Assembly: GCF_949298305.1 (NCBI RefSeq) | Contig: NZ_CASFWU010000113.1 | Location: forward strand, 1 to 10,405 | Source: an uncultured Bacteroides sp. | Lineage (GTDB): Bacteria > Bacteroidota > Bacteroidia > Bacteroidales > Bacteroidaceae | Length of the DNA: 10,405 bases | Direction: 5' to 3' | Part shown: in pieces, positions 1-5,672 of the stretch | Numbering within the stretch: the first letter of the stretch is position 1 | Layout: each line of letters starts with the position of its first letter | Program-made: the position numbers and the translations under genes | Notes under the pieces: model-generated | What the model was told of the DNA's origin: nothing | Databases searched by the model: none | Seen by the model: only the letters and a program-made list of their open reading frames with translations

Positions 1-258
1 TAATGAAAATCAGCTACTTGACCTATTTTATTCTGCTAAACTTTATTAATTAACTTATTTGTTATCAACGGATTAGCTATAAATTTAACGAAGTATTAAG
101 ATTTATAACGGGCACGCAAATATCGCTTTTTTTCCCGAAAGGGCAAAAGATTAGTACAAGGATATGCCGCATAAAAGACAGTTTTGGCGTATATTTGCAC
201 GAAGTCCGCCCCCACGAGACCGAGAGGAGCGGACACGAACCCTTGAAAAAACGGAAAC
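1..258. other. AT-rich intergenic region at the window edge
   Basis: I see no supportable gene here. The first ~120 bases are strongly AT-rich and carry stops in all frames. Minus-strand open frames crossing this stretch are antisense extensions of the YjbQ gene region. A small CCC-GAAA-GGG hairpin lies near 133-144 but lacks a downstream T-tract. The only functional signal I can support is the promoter-like motif at 190-197. Confidence 0.6.
190..197 (+). promoter_or_regulatory. Candidate Bacteroidetes -7 promoter element for the YjbQ gene
   Basis: TATATTTG matches the Bacteroidetes sigma-factor -7 consensus TAnnTTTG and lies 61 bp before the YjbQ start codon. I do not see a convincing TTG at the expected -33 position, so this rests on the -7 box and location alone. 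It could drive the whole YjbQ, SDR and lytic transglycosylase run, because no other promoter-like box was found before 2115. Confidence 0.5.
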
Positions 259-669
259 ATGATTGAACAAAAAGAATTTACCCTCTCGCCCCACCGCAGG
301 GGCTTCCACTTGGTGACGGACGAGGTGGTGCGCAACCTGCCGCCCCTGCCCGAAGCAGGACTGCTGCACCTCTTCATCAAGCACACCTCGGCCGCACTGA
401 GCCTCAACGAGAATGCCGACCCCGACGTGCAGACGGACATGACGGCCATCTTCGACCGCCTGGTGCGCGAACGCGAACCCTACTACCAGCACACCTGCGA
501 GGGCGACGACGACATGCCCGCCCACGCCAAGTCCACCCTGGTGGGCGCCTCGATTACCATCCCCATCAGCCACGGACGCCTGAACATGGGCATCTGGCAA
601 GGCATCTACCTGTGCGAGTTCCGAAACCGAGGCGGAGGAAGAAGGGTGGTGGCGACAATCATCGGATAA
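259..669 (+). CDS. YjbQ/UPF0047 family protein (secondary thiamine-phosphate synthase-like)
   Basis: The protein has 136 residues, the usual size for the YjbQ/YugU (UPF0047) family, a compact single-domain cytoplasmic fold. Visible family motifs are HTSAALSLNENADPDV at 42-57, the conserved acidic/histidine block HTCEGDDDMPAH at 78-89 and the C-terminal signature GIWQGIYLCEF at 111-121. The histidines and acidic residues cluster as a putative metal or ligand site in the family. E. coli YjbQ has been reported to have weak thiamine-phosphate synthase activity, which is the origin of the current product name; the true physiological role is unsettled. The ATG at 259 gives the full family N-terminus, follows an A-rich leader and lies 61 bp after a TAnnTTTG box. 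The stop codon at 667-669 touches the first AATGAAG repeat. Family assignment is secure, substrate is not. Confidence 0.93.
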   Translation: MIEQKEFTLSPHRRGFHLVTDEVVRNLPPLPEAGLLHLFIKHTSAALSLNENADPDVQTDMTAIFDRLVREREPYYQHTCEGDDDMPAHAKSTLVGASITIPISHGRLNMGIWQGIYLCEFRNRGGGRRVVATIIG

Positions 670-724
670 ATGAAGAACAAAAAAATGAAGAATGAAGAAC
701 AAAAAAAATGAAGAATGAAGAATT
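669..724 (+). repeat. AATGAAG heptamer repeat tract with A-tracts
   Basis: Five exact AATGAAG copies occur at 669-675, 684-690, 691-697, 707-713 and 714-720, tandem within each pair and separated by AAC plus A-runs. The tract begins on the last base of the YjbQ stop codon. It is related in sequence to the 14-bp units at 1607-1816, which contain GAAGAATG. Confidence 0.85.
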
Positions 725-754
725 TCTGACAAACAACCGACTTGCGATAACCAC

Positions 755-845
755 TCGTAGCTTGTAGCTCATAACTCGTAGCTCGTAGCTCGTAGCTTGT
801 AGCTCGTAGCTTGTAACTCGTAGCTTGTAGCTCGTAGCTCATAAC
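755..845 (+). repeat. Thirteen perfect tandem heptamers, T(C/T)(G/A)TA(G/A)C
   Basis: From 755 to 845 the sequence divides without any slip into thirteen 7-bp units. The variants are TCGTAGC (7 copies), TTGTAGC (3), TCATAAC (2) and TTGTAAC (1). Only positions 2, 3 and 6 vary, always by transition. The array ends 9 bp before the SDR start codon and so forms its leader. A long antisense open frame runs through it only because 7 bp times 3 gives a 7-codon repeat without stops on that strand. Confidence 0.95.
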
Positions 846-854
846 TAACAAAAT

Positions 855-1622
855 ATGAAGAAAGCCATTATCATCGGTGCTACATCGGGCATAGGGCTCG
901 AGGTGGCCCGCCAGCTCCTCGGCCGGGGCTGGCACATAGGCGTGGCCGGCCGACGGGAAGAAGCCTTGCAGGCGCTGCGCACAACGGCGCCAGACCGGGT
1001 GGAGACAGAGCGCATCGATGTCACCGACAACGATGCCCCCGAACGCCTGCAGACGCTCATCGACCGGATGGGCGGCATGGACCTGTTTTTCCTCAGCTCG
1101 GGCATCGGCTATCAGAACCCCGAGCTCGACCCCGACATCGAGCTGCGCACGGCACGCACCAACGTCGAAGGCTTTACCCGCATGACGACAGCCGCCTTCG
1201 CCTACTTCAAGGAGCGACAGGCCGAGGGCCTGTTGCCCCCTGAGGGCGGACACATCGCCGTCATCAGCTCCATCGCCGGCACCAAGGGGCTGGGAGCCGC
1301 ACCCGCCTACTCGGCCACCAAGCGCTTTCAGAACACCTACATCGATGCACTGGAACAACTGGCACGTATGCAACACCTGCACATCCGCTTCACCGACATC
1401 CGCCCCGGCTTCGTTGCCACCGACCTGCTGCGTGGCGGCCACTACCCCATGCTGATGCGTCCCGACCGCGTGGCACACCACATCGTCAACGCCCTGGAGC
1501 GGCGCAAGAGGGTGGCCGTCATCGATGCCCGCTACCGCCTCCTCGTATTCTTCTGGAGGCTCATCCCGCGGGCGGTGTGGAAGCGGATGCCGGTGGGGGG
1601 GGAAAGAAAAGTGAAAAATTAA
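855..1622 (+). CDS. Short-chain dehydrogenase/reductase (SDR) family oxidoreductase
   Basis: A 255-residue classical SDR with a Rossmann fold, predicted cytoplasmic NAD(P)H-dependent oxidoreductase. The cofactor-binding motif GATSGIG is at 8-14, and the R-R pair at 33-34 after the second strand hints at NADPH preference. The active-site tetrad is visible as N103 (RTNVEG), S139 (VISSIAG), Y152 and K156 (YSATK). PGFV at 184-187 is the usual post-catalytic motif. The family NNAG motif is replaced by SSGIG at 81-85. Substrate cannot be read from sequence. The start at 855 leaves only three residues before the first beta strand, as usual. The last codons, encoding KVKN and the stop, lie inside the 14-bp repeat array that begins at 1607, so the natural C-terminus has apparently been overwritten by repeat DNA. 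Homologous ends should therefore be compared before trusting the final 5-6 residues. Confidence 0.93.
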   Translation: MKKAIIIGATSGIGLEVARQLLGRGWHIGVAGRREEALQALRTTAPDRVETERIDVTDNDAPERLQTLIDRMGGMDLFFLSSGIGYQNPELDPDIELRTARTNVEGFTRMTTAAFAYFKERQAEGLLPPEGGHIAVISSIAGTKGLGAAPAYSATKRFQNTYIDALEQLARMQHLHIRFTDIRPGFVATDLLRGGHYPMLMRPDRVAHHIVNALERRKRVAVIDARYRLLVFFWRLIPRAVWKRMPVGGERKVKN

Positions 1623-1816
1623 AAGTGAAGAATGAAAAGTGAAGAATGAAAAGTGAAAAATGAAAAGTGAAAAATGAAAAGGGAAAAATGAAAAGGGAAA
1701 AATGAAAAGGGAAAAATGAAAAGGGAAAAATGAAAAGGGAAAAATGAAAAGTGAAGAATTAAAAGAGAAGAATTAAAAGAGAAGAATTAAAAGGGGAAAA
1801 TTAAAAGTGAAGAATT
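1607..1816 (+). repeat. Fifteen tandem 14-bp units, consensus AAAAGTGAAGAATG
   Basis: Exactly fifteen 14-bp units fill 1607-1816 with no indel. Variants are ordered in blocks: GTG/AAAAATT first, then GTG/GAATG twice, GTG/AAATG twice, AAAAGGGAAAAATG five times, then GTG and GAG versions ending in ATT. The + strand contains no C for the whole array. The first unit lies inside the SDR reading frame and supplies its last codons and stop. The block-wise ordering suggests expansion by slippage or unequal recombination. Confidence 0.95.
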
Positions 1817-1820
1817 TAAC

Positions 1821-2114
1821 CATTCACCATTAACCATTCACCATTAACCATTTACCATTAACCATTTACCATTAACCATTTACCATTCACCATTAACCAT
1901 TTACCATTAACCATTTACCATTAACCATTTACCATTAACCATTTACCATTAACCATTCACCATTAACCATTTACCATTAACCATTCACCATTAACCATTC
2001 ACCATTAACCATTCACCATTTACCATTTACCATTTACCATTTACCATTTACCATTTACCATTTACCATTTACCATTTACCATTCACCATTAACCATTTAC
2101 CATTCACCATTAAA
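1821..2114 (+). repeat. Forty-one tandem CATTNAC heptamers plus one degenerate unit
   Basis: From 1821 to 2107 there are 41 consecutive 7-bp units that are identical except at position 5, which is A, C or T and never G. A final CATTAAA (2108-2114) runs directly into the ATG of the lytic transglycosylase. The first part mostly alternates A with C or T (a 14-bp super-period), then nine CATTTAC units follow in a row (2017-2079). The + strand has no G across the whole array. It is therefore the 5' leader of the downstream gene; no ribosome-binding sequence or promoter box occurs in it. Confidence 0.96.
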
Positions 2115-3095
2115 ATGAAACGAAAAGCCATACCTTTCATCCTGACTGCCGCCGTCGCCCTTTGCGTCGGCGCCACCCTGCCCTTCCTGGCAGGCAGCAG
2201 CTCGTTCGACCCTACACGCGACTCGGTGAAGTCCGAAGTGCCCTACTGCGTCTCACCGCCCAGCGTGCCGGAGCAGATTGTCTTTGCCGGCCAGACCATC
2301 GACCTGAAGCGCTACGACCACCGCGAGCGGATGGACCGCGAACTGATGTCGTTCACCTTCATGCACTCCACCACCATGCTCACCATCAAGCGCGCCAACC
2401 GCTACTTCCCCGTCATCGAGCCCATCCTGAAGGCCAACGGCATCCCCGACGACTTCAAGTACCTGGCCGTCATCGAGAGCAGCCTCAACACCCTGGCCCG
2501 CAGCCCGGCCGGAGCGGCAGGCCTGTGGCAGTTCATGCCCGCCACGGGGCGCGAGTACGGGCTGGAGGTGAACGCCAACATCGACGAGCGCTACCACGTG
2601 GAGAAGGAGACCCGCGCCGCCTGCCTCTACCTGAAGGAGGCTTACGAGAAGTACGGCAACTGGCTCTGCGTGGCCGCCTCCTACAACGCCGGACAGGGCC
2701 GTATCTCCTCCGAACTGAAGAAGCAGCTGGCCGAACGCGCCACCGACCTCTGGCTGGTGGAAGAGACCTCGCGCTACATGTTCCGCCTGCTGGCCGCCAA
2801 GGCCGTCATCAGCCAGCCCCAGCGCTACGGCTTCCTGCTGAAGCGCGAGCAGCTCTACCCGCCCATCCCCTACCAGGAGGTCACCGTCACCACGGGCATC
2901 GACACCCTCGCCGTCTTTGCACGCCAGCAGGGCATCACCTACGCCCAGCTGAAAGACGCCAACCCCTGGCTGCGCGACCGCTCGCTGGCCAACAAGAGCC
3001 GCCGCACCTATGTGCTGAAAATCCCCACACAGGCAGGCATGAACTACGACCCCAAGCAGACGGTGCCCCACAACAGCAACTGGGTGGTTGACTGA
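2115..3095 (+). CDS. Lytic transglycosylase, GH23/SLT domain (MltD-like), exported
   Basis: The 326-residue protein begins with KRK and a hydrophobic stretch (residues 5-26), a likely Sec signal peptide or anchor; Cys17 does not sit in a good lipobox. The SLT/GH23 domain spans about 105-235: the catalytic glutamate E121 in AVIESS, the GLWQFMPAT motif at 136-144 and the AASYNAG motif at 187-193 are all present, so the enzyme should be active in cleaving peptidoglycan glycan strands to 1,6-anhydro-muropeptides in the periplasm. Residues about 255-305 (TVTTGIDTLAVFARQQGIT...) look like a degenerate LysM-type wall-binding segment, as in MltD. The ATG abuts the CATTNAC heptamer array, so the leader is almost entirely repeat. 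The reading frame downstream of the TGA at 3093-3095 still looks coding for about 47 codons. Confidence 0.93.
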   Translation: MKRKAIPFILTAAVALCVGATLPFLAGSSSFDPTRDSVKSEVPYCVSPPSVPEQIVFAGQTIDLKRYDHRERMDRELMSFTFMHSTTMLTIKRANRYFPVIEPILKANGIPDDFKYLAVIESSLNTLARSPAGAAGLWQFMPATGREYGLEVNANIDERYHVEKETRAACLYLKEAYEKYGNWLCVAASYNAGQGRISSELKKQLAERATDLWLVEETSRYMFRLLAAKAVISQPQRYGFLLKREQLYPPIPYQEVTVTTGIDTLAVFARQQGITYAQLKDANPWLRDRSLANKSRRTYVLKIPTQAGMNYDPKQTVPHNSNWVVD

Positions 3096-3237
3096 GACGG
3101 GCGGCACAACGCCACCCGTCACCCGGGCGAGAACCGCAAGCCGGGGCATGTAATCAACTCGCGCCGCCACGTCGCCCTGCTGAAGCGGCGCATTGTCGAG
3201 GCGAAGGAACGGGGCGAAGGGGTGTGGATCAGGATAG
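3096..3237 (+). other. GC-rich gap with coding-like sequence in frame with the upstream gene
   Basis: This 142-bp gap lies between the convergent transglycosylase and DUF4130 genes. It opens with an imperfect hairpin (GACGGG-C-GGC at 3096-3105 against GCC-A-CCCGTC at 3111-3120) that has no T-tract. Read in the transglycosylase frame past its TGA, it gives a plausible protein segment containing HVINSRRHVALLKRRIVEAK with GC-rich third positions. It may be an old 3' gene remnant or a tail lost through a nonsense change. No independent start codon or product can be assigned. Confidence 0.4.
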
Positions 3238-4014
3238 TCAGTCCTGTTGCTTCTCGGTCAGATACTTCCAGTAGCGCACGGGCATGTCCTGGCGGTGCTT
3301 GCGCGGATTGAGGCGCTCCTTGATGCAGATGGCCTTGAAATAAGTCTGCCACAGCTGCCGGAAGAGGCGCTCGTCCTTGTCCAGCAGGCTGTCGTCCAGG
3401 CGGCCGGAGACGAGGTGGGGCAAGTTGTCCGCCTCGCTGAAGGTGACGCGGCGCACGTCCGTCAGGTCGTAGTAGAAGCCATAGGCGCGGCCCACGTCGT
3501 AGAGCAGCCAGCGCTGGTCGGCAAAGCGGTCGCGGAAGTGACCCACGACCAGCGGCAGGGCGTTCTTCTGCGGCTCGACGGCGGCGAAGTAGGTGCCGTC
3601 GGCCGCCTTCTGGAAACGGACGAACTGAAGCAGGCGCAGGCGCTCCCAGTCCACCCGCTTCCACATGCGGGCGAAGGCCAGCACGTCGGGGTCGGCAAAG
3701 TGGGTCTCGATGGAGCGGGGGGCGTCGACGGCCTTGCGGATGTAGCGGAAGAGGAGCATGGGCGTCTCGGCCTCCTCGGCCAGCCAGCACTGCGCCAGGC
3801 AGGTCATGGCCGAAGCCGACAGCTTCTTCTGCAAGCCGCGCCACACGCGGGAGGCCTTGGCGTCGTCGGTCTGCACGGCGAATACTTCGTCGCAGAACAG
3901 TGGCAGGGGCTCGTCCGCGCCCAGCAACGCGTCGGGGAAGGTGCGGCGGGCGTAGGCCTCGAAAACGGCGGTCAGCAGGCTGGGGAAGGTGTTGTCGAAC
4001 TGGAAGACGGTCAT
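3238..4014 (-). CDS. DUF4130/TIGR03915 family putative DNA repair protein
   Basis: The 258-residue protein starts MTVFQFDNTFPSLLTAVFEAY, the N-terminal hallmark of the DUF4130 (TIGR03915, SAM_7_link) family. Other family-like blocks are the RVWRGLQKKLS region near 57-67, the PMLLFRYIRKA block near 85-95, the VLAFARMWKRVDWERLRLLQFVRFQ core, and the C-terminal FRQLWQTYFKAICIKERLNPRKHRQDMPVRYW ending. In other bacteria this domain is encoded next to a TIGR03916 radical SAM protein or fused to a UdgX-type uracil-DNA glycosylase, which is why a DNA repair or modification role is proposed; the biochemical activity is not established. Here its radical SAM partner lies 234 bp upstream on the same strand, with an inverted-repeat element between them. 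No signal peptide or membrane segment is seen. The start is fixed by the family N-terminus. Confidence 0.9.
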   Translation of the reverse strand: MTVFQFDNTFPSLLTAVFEAYARRTFPDALLGADEPLPLFCDEVFAVQTDDAKASRVWRGLQKKLSASAMTCLAQCWLAEEAETPMLLFRYIRKAVDAPRSIETHFADPDVLAFARMWKRVDWERLRLLQFVRFQKAADGTYFAAVEPQKNALPLVVGHFRDRFADQRWLLYDVGRAYGFYYDLTDVRRVTFSEADNLPHLVSGRLDDSLLDKDERLFRQLWQTYFKAICIKERLNPRKHRQDMPVRYWKYLTEKQQD

Positions 4015-4019
4015 GTGAA

Positions 4020-4233
4020 TTAATAATTAACTCAAGTTTTGGTTTTACCAAAACTTGCAGGAGTTAATGGAGTTAGAAGGAGTTATCGCCCACCAAGGTG
4101 GGCTTAGGAGTTAAAGCCGATAGCTCAAGTGTATGGTCGGCATCCTTCTCACAAAGGTATTGGCTTAACTTCTTAACTCCTTAACTACAATCGATTAATA
4201 AACTTGCGAAACTTAAGATAATTAATAATTAAG
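4020..4233. mobile_element. MITE-like inverted-repeat element between the two DNA-repair genes
   Basis: The ends form imperfect terminal inverted repeats: 4020-4041 matches the reverse complement of 4207-4228 at 18 of 22 positions. Inside, the left arm carries GGAGTTA at 4060, 4069 and 4079 (and again at 4107), and the right arm carries the complementary octamers TTAACTTC, TTAACTCC, TTAACTAC at 4165-4188, extending the symmetry over most of the element. Three further hairpins are present: 4033-4057 (perfect 11-bp stem, TTT loop), 4088-4103 (GCCCACC/GGTGGGC) and 4116-4141 (GCCGA/TCGGC). There is no open reading frame of note. Composition is much more AT-rich than its neighbours. I cannot identify target-site duplications with confidence, so mobile origin is inference. 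Confidence 0.55.
4152..4159 (-). promoter_or_regulatory. Candidate -7 promoter box inside the inverted-repeat element
   Basis: On the minus strand this reads TACCTTTG, a frequent form of the Bacteroidetes TAnnTTTG -7 box, pointing toward the DUF4130 gene whose ATG lies 138 bp downstream. The expected TTG about 20 bp further upstream is absent (nearest is 28 bp away). If used, the transcript would begin with a ~130-nt leader containing the three hairpins of the element. Confidence 0.4.
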
Positions 4234-4248
4234 AACGGCTATCTGTAT

Positions 4249-5556
4249 TCATTCACTTTCCCCCTCTCTTTCGGAGAGGGGCCGGGGGTGAGGCTCTCCC
4301 CCCCACTCTATACTCAGCTGCCGCTCGTCCGCCTGTTTCCTGGGCTTGGCCACCAGCAGGCGGCGGACACCCTGCGGAGTCAGCTCGTGGATGGTGCGGG
4401 CGGGCAGTTCGTTGCACGTCAGGAAGTATTGCGCCTTCTTCATCACCACGCCCATCCTCTTCAGCTCGTAGAAGCCCAGGCGGGAGAAGCGGCGCGAGGC
4501 CACGATGAGACGGGCGGACTTCACACCCACGCCGGGGATGCGCAGCAGCAGTTCGTAGTCGGCACGGTTGACGTCGACGGGGAACTGCTCGGGATGGCGC
4601 AGGGCCCACGACAGCTTGGGGTCGACTTCGAGGTCGAGGTCGGGATAGGCGTCGTCCACAATCTCGTCCACCTTGAACTGATAGAAGCGCAACAGCCAGT
4701 CGGCCTGGTAGAGGCGGTTCTCGCGCACCAGCGGAGGCAGTTTCAGGGCGGGCAGGCGCTTGTCGTAGGTGTTCACCGAGACGTAGCCCGAATAGTAGAC
4801 GCGGCGCATCGTGGGGCGGCTGTACAGGGCAGACGACAGCGTGAGGATGTCGCGGTCGGTCTCCGACGTGGCGCCCACAATCATCTGCGTACTCTGTCCG
4901 GCGGGGGCAAAGCGGGGCGCATGGCGGTGCTTCTTGCGCTCCTCGGCGCTTTCGAGCACGCCCTGCTGGATGTATCGCATGGGGGCAAAGACACTCCGAT
5001 GGTCTTTCTCGGGCGCCAGCAGCTTCAGGTTCTCCTCGCGGGGAATCTCGATGTTGACGCTGAGGCGGTCGGCGTAGAGGCCGGCTTCGTTCACCAGCTC
5101 GCGGCTGGCGCCGGGGATGCTCTTCAGGTGGATGTAGCCGTTGAAGCGGTGGACGAGGCGCAGGTCCTTGGCCACGCGCACCAGGCGCTCCATGGTGTAG
5201 TCGGGGTTGCGCACCACACCGCTGCTCAGGAAGAGGCCTTCGATGTAGTTGCGGCGGTAGAACTCGATGGTGAGGTCCACCAGCTCGCTGACGGAGAGCG
5301 TGGCGCGCGGCAGGTCGTTGCTGCGGCGGTTGATGCAGTAGGCACAGTCGTAGATGCAGTAGTTGGTGAGCATCACCTTGAGCAGCGAGATGCAGCGTCC
5401 GTCCTCGGCAAAGCTGTGGCAGATGCCCCATCCGCCCACGGTATTGCCCAGCGTGCCCGCCCGATTGGAGCGCACCGTGCCGCTGCTGGAGCAGGAGACG
5501 TCGTACTTGGCCGACTCGGCCAGTATCTTCAGCTTGTTGAGGACGTTTTCGTTCAT
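4249..5556 (-). CDS. Putative DNA modification/repair radical SAM protein (TIGR03916-like)
   Basis: The protein has 435 residues. The radical SAM [4Fe-4S] motif CIYDCAYC supplies C67, C71 and C74, and a nearby conserved segment (VSCSSSGTVRS at 20-30, GGWGICHSFAEDGRC at 41-55) is typical of this family. Residues about 330-356 (VNRADYELLLRIPGVGVKSARLIVASRR) form a helix-hairpin-helix, a non-specific DNA-binding motif, which supports action on nucleic acid. The family is repeatedly found beside DUF4130/TIGR03915 proteins, as here, and is predicted to act in DNA repair or modification; the reaction is unknown. The start MNENVLNKLKILAESAKYDV fits the family N-terminus. The final residues, about GGEPHPRPLSEREGESE (419-435), derive from a GC-rich palindromic repeat and are probably not native. 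A promoter was not found between it and the H1 terminator upstream. Confidence 0.9.
   Translation of the reverse strand: MNENVLNKLKILAESAKYDVSCSSSGTVRSNRAGTLGNTVGGWGICHSFAEDGRCISLLKVMLTNYCIYDCAYCINRRSNDLPRATLSVSELVDLTIEFYRRNYIEGLFLSSGVVRNPDYTMERLVRVAKDLRLVHRFNGYIHLKSIPGASRELVNEAGLYADRLSVNIEIPREENLKLLAPEKDHRSVFAPMRYIQQGVLESAEERKKHRHAPRFAPAGQSTQMIVGATSETDRDILTLSSALYSRPTMRRVYYSGYVSVNTYDKRLPALKLPPLVRENRLYQADWLLRFYQFKVDEIVDDAYPDLDLEVDPKLSWALRHPEQFPVDVNRADYELLLRIPGVGVKSARLIVASRRFSRLGFYELKRMGVVMKKAQYFLTCNELPARTIHELTPQGVRRLLVAKPRKQADERQLSIEWGGEPHPRPLSEREGESE
4261..4281. repeat. GC-rich REP-like palindrome inside the radical SAM 3' end
   Basis: CCCCTCTC at 4261-4268 pairs with GAGAGGGG at 4274-4281 around a 5-nt loop, followed by a G-run and GTGAGG. 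On the minus strand this is the last part of the radical SAM coding sequence and is translated as PHPRPLSERE. That peptide is typical of a dispersed intergenic palindrome seen in many genomes when read through by a gene. The hairpin lies 10 bp before the stop codon and has no T-tract. Confidence 0.75.
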
Positions 5557-5568
5557 GGCAGTTGGAGT

Positions 5569-5596
5569 AATGGAGAGTTGAGAATGGAGAGTTGGG
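5569..5596 (+). repeat. Two 14-bp tandem units (AATGGAGAGTTGAG / AATGGAGAGTTGGG)
   Basis: Two copies, 5569-5582 and 5583-5596, differ at one base. They lie 13 bp upstream of the minus-strand radical SAM start codon and so belong to its leader. The 14-bp (2 x 7) period matches the arrays at 669-2114, although the sequence is different. Confidence 0.75.
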
Positions 5597-5613
5597 GATT
5601 CTCTCTATTATCT

Positions 5614-5647
5614 ACAAAAAAAGACTGCCTTTTGTCTGACAGTCTTC
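5614..5647 (-). terminator. Rho-independent terminator of the histone-H1-like gene
   Basis: On the minus strand AAGACTG (5646-5640) pairs with CAGTCTT (5627-5621) around a 12-nt loop and is followed by a run of seven T (5622-5616). It begins 26 bp after the H1 stop codon. It should separate H1 transcription from the radical SAM gene immediately downstream. Confidence 0.8.
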
Positions 5648-5672
5648 CTTGTAATTTCTTCAGTGCCACCCC

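Noticed and set aside
121..150. Hairpin CCC-GAAA-GGG near 133-144 as a terminator
   Set aside because: The stem is only 3 bp and there is no T-tract after it on the plus strand. Evidence is too weak in either direction.
606..1481. 291-aa minus-strand open frame with a repeated peptide resembling YELRATS
   Set aside because: It runs antisense to the SDR gene, and the peptide repeat is simply the 7-bp array read in codons (7 x 3 bp). It has no family motifs.
1607..2114. CRISPR-like array
   Set aside because: Units are 7 or 14 bp with no unique spacers of 25-40 bp and no cas genes nearby. These are pure tandem repeats.
3247..4023. 258-aa plus-strand open frame opposite the DUF4130 gene
   Set aside because: The minus-strand product has clear family features. 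The plus-strand translation is compositionally biased and lacks motifs.
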